Positions 1 to 8,256 of a stretch of 64,000 bases of DNA are shown here, one piece after another. Origin of the DNA: Prevotella denticola (GTDB lineage: Bacteria > Bacteroidota > Bacteroidia > Bacteroidales > Bacteroidaceae); NCBI RefSeq assembly GCF_900454835.1, contig NZ_UGTM01000001.1:1364501-1428500 (forward strand). Reading direction: 5' to 3'. Position 1 is the first letter of the stretch. Each line of letters begins with the position of its first letter. The notes beneath the pieces are model-generated. The model was not told the origin of the DNA. It saw nothing but the letters and a program-made list of their open reading frames with translations, and ran no database searches. A program made the translations under genes and the position numbers.

Positions 1-3000
1 GTTGTTATGGAAAAATAGCAAAAGTTACATTTTATTCTCTTTTGCTGTTGTTCTCATGTATCCAGGATATTCCTGCACGGGAGCTGGGGACACAGAACCT
101 GACGGTCACGCTGACAGTGAACAATACTACAGTCAGGAGCATCATTGACAGAATAGAACGGTCAGAAGGGTATGTATTCGTTTACAATAGCGACGTGAAG
201 AACGAACTGAACAGGAAAGTCTCACTGCGTGTGGTCAATGAAGACATAGATGCAGTCCTTAACCGTCTTTTTTCCAATACAAACATCTCTTATAAGAGAA
301 TGGGCAAGCAGGTGACCTTGTTCCGGAAACAGAACGGAAATCCGCATGCTGCTGATGCCGTCATGGTACCTCAGCCCCAGCAGACTCCGGAGAAGCACAG
401 CATCAGGGGGCGGATTGTTGACGAGAACAATGAGCCTGTCATCGGTGCGACCGTGAAAGTCAACGGAAAGAATACTGTCGGTGCGGTGACTGACATGGAC
501 GGCAACTATATCCTGAACAATGTATCTCCACGTGATGTAATCACCATTTCCTATATTGGAATGAAGCCACAGTATATCACAGTCGGCAGCAAGAATGTAC
601 TGAACATAATAATGAAGGCTGACGACAATACGCTGAATGATGTTGTCGTGGTGGGTTACGGAACCCAAAAGCGTGAATCCCTGACAGGTTCCATCTCCAT
701 GGTGTCATCCAAAGACCTGACAGTCACGCCGCAGGTGAGTGCTTCCAATATGCTGACGGGTCGTGTGCCGGGTCTGATCACGACACAGACCTATGGCATC
801 CCGGGCAGCGACAATGCGACGCTGAGTATCCGCGGCTTCGGAAATGCTCTTTTCATCGTGGATGGAGTAGAGCGTGACGCACGTTACATCGATCCTAACA
901 CGATAGAGTCCATTTCCATCCTGAAGGATGCTTCCAGTGCCATCTACGGATCACGTGCCGGTAATGGCGTTGTCCTGATTACGACAAAGCGTGGCAATCA
1001 GAGCAAGCCGACCATTACAGCCGGAACTACGCTGACCCTACAAAGTGTCACTGCCATGCCGAAGACCGTATCGGCTGGTCAGTATGCAGAATTGAAACGG
1101 GAAGAGTTCTACAATGCAAATGGAGAGCATACGGCACAGACACCGCCTTTTACAGAGGAGCAGGTACAGAAATACTATGACGGGACAGATCCTCAATATC
1201 CAAACACGAACTGGTATGACCAGATTATACGGAACTGGGCGCCTATGCTGCAGTACAATGCTTCCATTCGCGGCGGGAGTGACCGATTCTCTTATTACAG
1301 TTATTTTGGTTATACCAAGCAAGAAAGTATCTTCAAAACCAATTTCGGCAATTATCAGCGTTATGCCTTCCAGACCAATCTGGATGCAAAGGTAACGGAC
1401 CGGATAAAGATCCAGCTGTCTGTTGCCGAAAACATTGATGACAGGAATTATCCATCGACAAATGTTTATTCCGGAACGGCAAGTCTATGGGGCTATTTCT
1501 GGCAGACGCTGCCCACTTATCCTGCAAGTTTCCCTAACCCTGAGTATCACTCTTATGCCGGTGGCGGCGGAACGGGTGGCGTGCATTTGGTAGCAGACAG
1601 AGATATTACTGGATATAGCCGTTCAAAGAACTACCTGACGAATATATCGGGAACATTGACCTATGACTTCAAGTATGTTCCGGGGCTTTCCTTCAAAGCT
1701 TTCATAAACTATGCCAAAGCTGATTATCCGACGAAGATCTTCCATAAGCCAGTCTCTTTTTATACGTATAATTACGAGAATGACAAGTATAACCTTCAAG
1801 GAACTTACTACAATAAGGCTTCACTCGATCAGACGCAAGGCTATTCCCAGGTCATAACTTCTCAATTCTCACTGAACTATGAGCAGCTGTTTGCCAAGCT
1901 GCATCGCATAAAGGCAATGGCCCTTTTCGAGAGTGTTGATACGAAAAGTGATGAATTGAGTGCTGGAAGAACGGACTTTCTTACTTCATCAATTGACCAG
2001 ATGTTTATGGGAAGTACGATGACGGCACGTAACAATGGCAGTGCATCAGAGAACGGTCGTGCCAGCTATGTGGGACGTCTGAATTATTCTTATGCAGACA
2101 AGTACCTGCTGGAACTCATCCTCCGTGCTGATGCGTCAGCCCACTTTGCTCCGGGACACCGATGGGGCTGTTTCCCTGGTGTCATGGTCGGGTGGAGAAT
2201 CGACCAGGAAAAATTCATGAAAGACATGAAGTTCGATGCCTTGAAACTTCGTCTGAGCTACGGACAGATGGGTAATGATGCCATAGGCGATTTCCAGTAT
2301 CTTTCCGGCTACAAGCTCTATGAAATGACTTATTTGCTGGGTAACACCTCTACAAATGGCATTAAATCTACAGGACTTGCCAACCCGGACATGACATGGG
2401 AACGTATGCATATCTCCAATGCGGGTATTGATTTCTCCTATAATCACCGTATGATCTATGGGTCTTTTGAAATGTTTTATCGTAAACGTTCCGGCATCCT
2501 TGCACGACGCAATATATCCTTGCCGAATACGTTCGGTGCAACACTTCCGTTGGAGAATCTGAACAGTCAGGATACAAGAGGATGGGAACTGGAGCTGGGT
2601 ACAGCCGGACATTTCCATGACCTTTATTATGATGTCAAAGCTAACTTCTCTGGTTCCCGTTCTAAATGGATCCATTATGAGGAGCCTGATTATACCGATC
2701 CTGACCAGATACGTCTCTCGAAGAATTCCGGAAAATGGGTGGATAGAACTATAGGATATATTTCCAACGGACTGTTCACATCCCAAGAGCAGATAGATAA
2801 TCTTGCTTATTCTTATCCTGGTGGAAACGGCAGACTAAGACCTGGTGACCTCATCATTGTCGACAGGAACAATGATGGTACAATCGACTGGCGGGACCAG
2901 GCTGTTATCGGCAAGGGGACCGTTCCTCATTACATGATGGGACTTAATTTTAATCTCAGCTATAAGGGATTTGATTTGTCCATGTTGTTCCAAGGAGCTT

Positions 3001-3389
3001 TCGGATTCTATAAGAAATTAATCTTCTCCGGAGGAGAGAACTACTATTCCTTTGTCTATGATAAACGATGGACAAAAGACAACAATGATCCCAATGCTTT
3101 AATTCCAAGACTGAGTGGTGCTCCTACCAACAGTTACGTTACACAAAATAATTTTGTCAAGTCAGATTATGTCCGCTTAAAGACATTGACAATCGGATAT
3201 ACTGTTCCTGAGAGACTTCTTTCCAAATTAGGTTTACAGACATTGAGACTGAATGTATCAGCATATAATCTGTTAACGTTCAGTAAATTGAACAAATATA
3301 ATTTTGACCCGGAGGCTCCTTCTGGTGAAACAGGACGGTCATATCCTCTGAATAAGACAATTTCATTCGGGTTGGATGTTTCATTCTAA
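1..3389 (+). CDS. SusC/RagA-type TonB-dependent receptor with STN domain (5' end outside window)
   Basis: This is an outer-membrane TonB-dependent transporter that imports oligosaccharides together with the SusD partner downstream. The frame is open to the left window edge. A TTG at 42 would cut through the signal peptide (KIAKVTFYSLLLLFSC), so the true start probably lies upstream of base 1. After the signal peptide comes an STN domain (about residues 20-95), then a carboxypeptidase-regulatory-like domain (IRGRIVDENNEPVIGATV), the SusC signature NDVVVVGYGTQKRESLTGSI, a plug domain and a long beta-barrel ending in aromatic-rich FGLDVSF. STN domains are known in receptors that signal through anti-sigma/ECF sigma pairs. 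The only ECF sigma gene near this locus is at 14813-15454. The substrate cannot be read from the receptor; the downstream enzymes suggest a fucosylated glycan. Confidence 0.95.
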   Translation, partial: CYGKIAKVTFYSLLLLFSCIQDIPARELGTQNLTVTLTVNNTTVRSIIDRIERSEGYVFVYNSDVKNELNRKVSLRVVNEDIDAVLNRLFSNTNISYKRMGKQVTLFRKQNGNPHAADAVMVPQPQQTPEKHSIRGRIVDENNEPVIGATVKVNGKNTVGAVTDMDGNYILNNVSPRDVITISYIGMKPQYITVGSKNVLNIIMKADDNTLNDVVVVGYGTQKRESLTGSISMVSSKDLTVTPQVSASNMLTGRVPGLITTQTYGIPGSDNATLSIRGFGNALFIVDGVERDARYIDPNTIESISILKDASSAIYGSRAGNGVVLITTKRGNQSKPTITAGTTLTLQSVTAMPKTVSAGQYAELKREEFYNANGEHTAQTPPFTEEQVQKYYDGTDPQYPNTNWYDQIIRNWAPMLQYNASIRGGSDRFSYYSYFGYTKQESIFKTNFGNYQRYAFQTNLDAKVTDRIKIQLSVAENIDDRNYPSTNVYSGTASLWGYFWQTLPTYPASFPNPEYHSYAGGGGTGGVHLVADRDITGYSRSKNYLTNISGTLTYDFKYVPGLSFKAFINYAKADYPTKIFHKPVSFYTYNYENDKYNLQGTYYNKASLDQTQGYSQVITSQFSLNYEQLFAKLHRIKAMALFESVDTKSDELSAGRTDFLTSSIDQMFMGSTMTARNNGSASENGRASYVGRLNYSYADKYLLELILRADASAHFAPGHRWGCFPGVMVGWRIDQEKFMKDMKFDALKLRLSYGQMGNDAIGDFQYLSGYKLYEMTYLLGNTSTNGIKSTGLANPDMTWERMHISNAGIDFSYNHRMIYGSFEMFYRKRSGILARRNISLPNTFGATLPLENLNSQDTRGWELELGTAGHFHDLYYDVKANFSGSRSKWIHYEEPDYTDPDQIRLSKNSGKWVDRTIGYISNGLFTSQEQIDNLAYSYPGGNGRLRPGDLIIVDRNNDGTIDWRDQAVIGKGTVPHYMMGLNFNLSYKGFDLSMLFQGAFGFYKKLIFSGGENYYSFVYDKRWTKDNNDPNALIPRLSGAPTNSYVTQNNFVKSDYVRLKTLTIGYTVPERLLSKLGLQTLRLNVSAYNLLTFSKLNKYNFDPEAPSGETGRSYPLNKTISFGLDVSF

Positions 3390-3400
3390 AAGAAAAGAAC

Positions 3401-5215
3401 ATGAAGAGTTTGAAAAATATTCTGTTTATATCAGCTTCAGTACTTGTGCTCAGCTCCTGTACTGACAATCTTCTTGACAGGGAACCTTTGAATATAATTT
3501 CTGATTCTCAGGTCTATACTGACAAGACATTGGCTGATGCTAAATTGACGCAGGCATATACACAGATGTGTGTGATGATCAATGAGTGTCCCCGCCTCAA
3601 CAACCCTAAAAACGGGTATTGGGAAACGACAAGTGATGACTGGAACGGCCCATTTATCATTAATGAGATTGCTGATGAAAGTGTCAGCAACTGGATAAAA
3701 GGACAGTCCAGCACTGTAAAAGGTTCTGGCATATCCAACTCTGGTGGAATTCTTGAATGGTGGGAGGACGCTTATGAGGTAAACCGCATTCTTAATGAAT
3801 TCATGGAGAAAATGGAAAAATCTTCTTTTGCAGATGCATATAAGAAAGAACGCATTGCAGAAGCTCGTTTCCTACGCGCATTCAACTACTTCTATATGGT
3901 CAAGCGATACGGCGGTGTACCACTTGTCCTCAAGGCGCAGATGCCGACAGACCCTGAAAGCGAATTGTATGTATCTCGCAATACGGAAAAGGAAGTTTAT
4001 GATTTCATCTTGTCGGAGATGGATAAGATTGTTACAGACCTGCCGGCGCGGGCAAATACGGAACTTGGACGGCCAAGTCGTGGCGCCGCCATGGCACTGA
4101 AGGCGAGGGCTGCCTTGTACGCCGGTAGTATTGCCCAGTTCGGTAAGGTTCAGTCGGGGGGGCTGTTAGGCATAGAATCTTCTTTGGCTAAGGACTATTA
4201 CCAGCAGTGCTACGATGCCTGCAAACAGATAATGAACTGGGGCGAATACAGTCTCTATGACGGGGATGCAGACAAGACGCAGAACTTTAAGAACGTCTTC
4301 CTGAAAAAGAACAACAGCGAAGACATCATGGTCATTCAGCATGATGCCACACAGCGTACAACATCTGGCGGCAATGGATGGATCTGGGACTTCTTCCAGT
4401 GTCCACATCCACAGGCGTGGGGTGCCGGAAACCAGAATGCACCTTATCTGGAAATGGCAGAAGCATTTGAGCATATTGACGGAACTCCAGGCACACTGGA
4501 CAAGACAACACTGGAAAATAGGCTTTGGTCAATGGATGAACTGTGGGCCAACAAGGATCCAAGGTTCTATGCAACGATATGGACGCAGGATACCAAGTGG
4601 CAGAACAGAAAGGTTGACTTCCATAACGGTCTGATACTTCCTGACGGAACCATCAAGGGGGACGGTGCTTATCAGGGTGTAGCAGCTGCTGGTGACCAGT
4701 ATATTGACAATTATAGTTATGGGACGGGATTTGGCGTGATGAAGTATCTGGATGAGACGCATGACAATACAGGCGAACGTGCTACTTCCAGTACGGACTA
4801 TATTCTGTTCCGTTATGGAGAAGTATTGCTGAATTATGCTGAAGCTGCCTTTGAACTGGGCAAGACCGCAGATGCGCTGGATGCAATCAACAAAATCCGT
4901 TCCCGTGCCGGAATAGCAGCCTTAAGTACCGTCAACCGTGAGCAGATCAGACATGAGCGTAAGGTGGAACTGGCTTTTGAGGGACACCGCTATTGGGATT
5001 TGAGAAGATGGAGGATTGCCAAGGATGTCATTCCTGTAAACCGTTCGGGATTGCGCTATATCCTGGATTACAATACCCGTAAATATCAGGTAAAGGTCTT
5101 GGAAAATTATGATGGTGTCACGCCTCCTGTCTTTGAGAATCGGAATTACTATTTCCCAATTACGGCCAGTCGTATCTCTAATAATAAGAATCTCGTAGAA
5201 AACCCAGAGTATTAA
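3401..5215 (+). CDS. SusD/RagB-family nutrient-binding lipoprotein
   Basis: This is a surface lipoprotein that caps the SusC barrel and binds the glycan. It starts 12 nt after the susC stop, so the two are co-transcribed. The lipoprotein signal ends in the lipobox VLSSC near residue 20. Family hallmarks are visible: EARFLRAFNYFYMVKRYGG in the first TPR region, and GHRYWDLRRWRIAK near the C-terminus followed by YYFPI. The length of 604 residues is within the usual SusD range. The next gene follows after 16 nt. Confidence 0.95.
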   Translation: MKSLKNILFISASVLVLSSCTDNLLDREPLNIISDSQVYTDKTLADAKLTQAYTQMCVMINECPRLNNPKNGYWETTSDDWNGPFIINEIADESVSNWIKGQSSTVKGSGISNSGGILEWWEDAYEVNRILNEFMEKMEKSSFADAYKKERIAEARFLRAFNYFYMVKRYGGVPLVLKAQMPTDPESELYVSRNTEKEVYDFILSEMDKIVTDLPARANTELGRPSRGAAMALKARAALYAGSIAQFGKVQSGGLLGIESSLAKDYYQQCYDACKQIMNWGEYSLYDGDADKTQNFKNVFLKKNNSEDIMVIQHDATQRTTSGGNGWIWDFFQCPHPQAWGAGNQNAPYLEMAEAFEHIDGTPGTLDKTTLENRLWSMDELWANKDPRFYATIWTQDTKWQNRKVDFHNGLILPDGTIKGDGAYQGVAAAGDQYIDNYSYGTGFGVMKYLDETHDNTGERATSSTDYILFRYGEVLLNYAEAAFELGKTADALDAINKIRSRAGIAALSTVNREQIRHERKVELAFEGHRYWDLRRWRIAKDVIPVNRSGLRYILDYNTRKYQVKVLENYDGVTPPVFENRNYYFPITASRISNNKNLVENPEY

Positions 5216-5231
5216 TTAAAAAGTATGTAAA

Positions 5232-6602
5232 ATGAAAAAAGATAATAACCAAAAACTGTCAGTTTTGTGGAGTTTATTATGCCTGTTCTTTTTTGTTATA
5301 CTGTTTAACAGCTGTTACAATAATGAAGATGATCCGGTATATGAGAACCTAAAAGAGCTTGTCGTATCCAATACAGCTGTCAACCTTGAATATGGTGACT
5401 CCACGACCGTGACAATATCTCAGGGAAATGGTGGATATGAGGCTGTTGCTGAAGACAACTCCATCGCAGAAGTCTCTGTTATTTCAAATACGGTCAAGAT
5501 AAAGGCTTTGAAGTCCGGCTCTACCAATATCACCGTCAGGGATCAGAAAGGAAAGACGCAGAATATTGTGGTAACCGTCGCAGCACCCGTCAATATAGAG
5601 ACCAATGAGTTCATCACAGTATGGAAAACAGACAATGAGGGTACCTCTAATTCCACTTCTGTAACATTACCTGTTTCAGGCAGCTATATTGTAAAGTGGG
5701 AAGAGGTCGGCAAGTCTTCACATAAGGGGCAGGAGGAATATTCCGATATTACTCCAGCGAATTATCCGACAATAGACTTCGGTTCTGTAGGAATGTATCG
5801 TGTAAGGATAACGGCAAAAGATGCGGAGAAGCCTTTCGGCTTTATCTTTGACACCTATTCTGCTCCGGCTCTGGACGGATTGAAACTTATCAGAGTAGAG
5901 CGTTGGGGCGTGAATAAGTGGCCTTCTGCAGCAAGTATGTTCGCCCAGTGCCGTAATATGGATGTTACGGCAACGGATGTTCCCGACTTTTCGGCGTGTG
6001 ACGGTAAAATGTATAATATGTTCTACCATTGTGAGAATCTAGTTGGCAATACCAGCTTTGCAGAATGGAATGTCAGCATGATGTGGCATATGAATGAACT
6101 TTTTGCATACTGCTATAAATTCAACCAGAATATCAATGCATGGAATACGAAAGGGGGCTATCTGATGTCAGCTATATTCAAAGGCTGTACAGTCTTTAAT
6201 CAGCCACTTGACAACTGGAACTTGAAGAATGCCGCTAATCTGTCCGGTTTCTTTGAGAATGCCACCAGTTTCAATCAGGACATCAGTTCCTGGGAACTTC
6301 CCAATGCAGAGAACCTGTCATATATGTTCAATCATGCAACAGCATTTAACCGAAGCCTGGGAAGCTGGACATTGGAGAAAGTAACCAATATGGAGGAGAT
6401 GCTGACGAACTGCGGCATGAAGTCTAAGAATTATGATGCAACCTTGAAAGGCTGGGCAGAAAACGCCAAGACTCCGAACAATATGAAGTTGGGGGCAAAT
6501 TCTCTGGTTTATTCTTCTGCCGGAAAAGACGCACATAAAATATTGACGGATACCAAAGGATGGACAATCACTGGTGACAGTTATAATGCATCTGGCAATT
6601 GA
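5232..6602 (+). CDS. BspA-like (DUF285) surface lipoprotein, probable surface glycan-binding protein
   Basis: The protein is a lipoprotein (signal with FNSC lipobox near residue 28). Residues of about 40-120 form an Ig-like/BIG2-like module (VSNTAVNLEYGDSTTVTI). The C-terminal half carries DUF285-type repeats built on the pattern FNQ-x-(I/L)-x-x-W, such as FNQNINAWN, FNQPLDNWN and FNQDISSWE, with intervening 'MF..A..FN' units. DUF285 repeats are known from BspA-like surface proteins and mycoplasmas. The position directly behind susCD is where PULs normally encode a SusE/F-like surface glycan-binding protein, so that role is inferred; no known carbohydrate-binding fold is recognised. The gene ends just before a hairpin at 6614-6650. 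Confidence 0.75.
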   Translation: MKKDNNQKLSVLWSLLCLFFFVILFNSCYNNEDDPVYENLKELVVSNTAVNLEYGDSTTVTISQGNGGYEAVAEDNSIAEVSVISNTVKIKALKSGSTNITVRDQKGKTQNIVVTVAAPVNIETNEFITVWKTDNEGTSNSTSVTLPVSGSYIVKWEEVGKSSHKGQEEYSDITPANYPTIDFGSVGMYRVRITAKDAEKPFGFIFDTYSAPALDGLKLIRVERWGVNKWPSAASMFAQCRNMDVTATDVPDFSACDGKMYNMFYHCENLVGNTSFAEWNVSMMWHMNELFAYCYKFNQNINAWNTKGGYLMSAIFKGCTVFNQPLDNWNLKNAANLSGFFENATSFNQDISSWELPNAENLSYMFNHATAFNRSLGSWTLEKVTNMEEMLTNCGMKSKNYDATLKGWAENAKTPNNMKLGANSLVYSSAGKDAHKILTDTKGWTITGDSYNASGN

Positions 6603-6613
6603 ATTATCCAAAT

Positions 6614-6650
6614 AACGTGAGTTCAGGGGGGCTTCTCCTGAACTTACGTT
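6614..6650 (+). terminator. intercistronic hairpin in the PUL
   Basis: Arms AACGTGAGTTCAGG and CCTGAACTTACGTT pair at 13 of 14 positions. There is no following T-tract, so this may be an mRNA-stabilising or attenuating structure between the surface-protein genes and the enzyme genes rather than a full terminator. Confidence 0.5.
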
Positions 6651-6739
6651 AAACAGAAGTCTGATAGTTGTTGTATGAGTATGTGGAATTCCTATGCAAC
6701 AACCGTCTGGGCAGATATCTATTAAAGGAAACTTAAAAC

Positions 6740-8161
6740 ATGATTACAATGAAAAAGAATGATATGGTCTCACTATTTGCCTGCCTGGTAATAATGACAT
6801 CCTGTGGAGGAAGCGATACGACCTCTGGACCAGATGGCAGAGGACTTACCCCAGGCAATGGAGTGATAGAACTAAAGGACAATCAGAAGGGACTTTCAAA
6901 CCCAGGTATGGGATGGAATCAAATGTACTACACATTCGATGATGTGCCCGTTCTTACCGGAAACGACAAAGCGGATAACCTGAATTGGATTCCTTGTGAT
7001 ATACTCTCTTTCAGGGTCAGTTGGGCTAAGATGGAACCTAAAGAAGGACAGTATAACTGGAAAGTCATTGATAATGCTGCCAACTATTGGCTTTCAGAGG
7101 GGAAACGGCTGGCATTTAAGTTCTATACAAACTTTTTATGGGATAATCCAGACAGGCAGGCAACTCCATTGTGGTTGAAAGATGCCGGTGCCAAAGGACA
7201 TTATCTTGATGGGAACAATAATCCAAGTGATGATTCCTGGATGGCGGATTATGGGGACCCCATCTTGCTGGAAAAGCTGGAAAATTTTTACAAAGCAGTT
7301 GCAGCACATTACAGTGCTGATAAAATTGAGTTTATAGAACTTGGCTCTATTGGACGGGTCGGTGAAGGAAACAGCTATCAGATTGGGGTGGAACCAACCG
7401 AGACAGAACTGAAAGCACATATCAATCTTCTGCGAAAGTGCTTCCCGAAAACACAGTTGTTCATAAATGATGATCATGGAGAAGCAGCTTGCCTCTATGC
7501 AAAGACTCTTGGGTATGGAGTTGACGACCATAGCATAGGCGTAGATGCCTCTGTTAATCCTCCAGGAAGGGCATATAACAAATCTATCATTGACAAGTTC
7601 CATGACGGGAAATCTATTATCGGTCTTGAAGATGACACATGGCTTCTTCCCGACGGCTGGTATTTGAAACAGATGACTGACGCTCATGCAAATTATTGTC
7701 GTATCCATACTTCCCCATCAAATCTGAGGAAAGCGGACGTACGCAAGATTGTTAATCAGATGAATTTGAAAATGGGATACAGGATTCAATTCCCGAAGAT
7801 TTCTGTTCCGACTTTTATCCAGAGGGGACAATCACTGAAGATAAGCTATTCCGTGAGGAATGCTGGAGTAGGATACTGTCAGGTTACCTGTTATCCGCAT
7901 TTCCTGTTAAAAGATTCCAATGGAAAAGAGGTCACCTCTGTTACTGATCTGGGGTTTGACCATCAGGACTTAATGTCAGGAAGTGACAATGCTACCTTGA
8001 ATAGAAATGTATCTTTGACTATTCCAGCAAATGCAGTTACAGGAAACTACACCTTATACATATCTATGGTAGACGAGGCAGGAAAGCCATGGATTAAATT
8101 ACCATATGATGGTGATGATGGCAATAAACAGTATAAAATTACTCAGGTAAACATCAAGTAA
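6740..8161 (+). CDS. clan GH-A-like lipoprotein with DUF4832-like C-terminal domain
   Basis: This is a lipoprotein (lipobox MTSC near residue 22; a second in-frame ATG at 6749, giving MKKNDMV, is an equally good start). The core resembles a beta/alpha-barrel glycosidase of clan GH-A: GLSNPGMGWNQMYYTFDD, then FRVSWAKMEPKEGQYNW, typical of strand beta-2 in GH42/GH5-type enzymes. The stretch EFIELGSIGRVGEG is where an acid/base Glu would lie, and a possible second carboxylate is in SIIGLEDDTW. Residues of about 345-473 look like the beta-sandwich DUF4832 domain (ISVPTFIQRGQSLKISYSV, RNAG). No CAZy family is assigned with confidence. It lies in the PUL between the surface-binding gene and GH97, so surface cleavage of the PUL glycan is inferred. 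Confidence 0.65.
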   Translation: MITMKKNDMVSLFACLVIMTSCGGSDTTSGPDGRGLTPGNGVIELKDNQKGLSNPGMGWNQMYYTFDDVPVLTGNDKADNLNWIPCDILSFRVSWAKMEPKEGQYNWKVIDNAANYWLSEGKRLAFKFYTNFLWDNPDRQATPLWLKDAGAKGHYLDGNNNPSDDSWMADYGDPILLEKLENFYKAVAAHYSADKIEFIELGSIGRVGEGNSYQIGVEPTETELKAHINLLRKCFPKTQLFINDDHGEAACLYAKTLGYGVDDHSIGVDASVNPPGRAYNKSIIDKFHDGKSIIGLEDDTWLLPDGWYLKQMTDAHANYCRIHTSPSNLRKADVRKIVNQMNLKMGYRIQFPKISVPTFIQRGQSLKISYSVRNAGVGYCQVTCYPHFLLKDSNGKEVTSVTDLGFDHQDLMSGSDNATLNRNVSLTIPANAVTGNYTLYISMVDEAGKPWIKLPYDGDDGNKQYKITQVNIK

Positions 8162-8256
8162 TCTAATATACGGCAACTCCCTCTCGGTTTCCCTGTCTAC
8201 CCAGCATTCTGTTTTAGATGCTGGGAGGGGACTGTTGCCTAAAAAATACAAAAAGA

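Noticed and set aside
42..44. TTG at 42 as the start of the first SusC gene
   Set aside because: The frame is open to base 3 and the upstream codons encode the basic front of a signal peptide, so the true start is outside the window.
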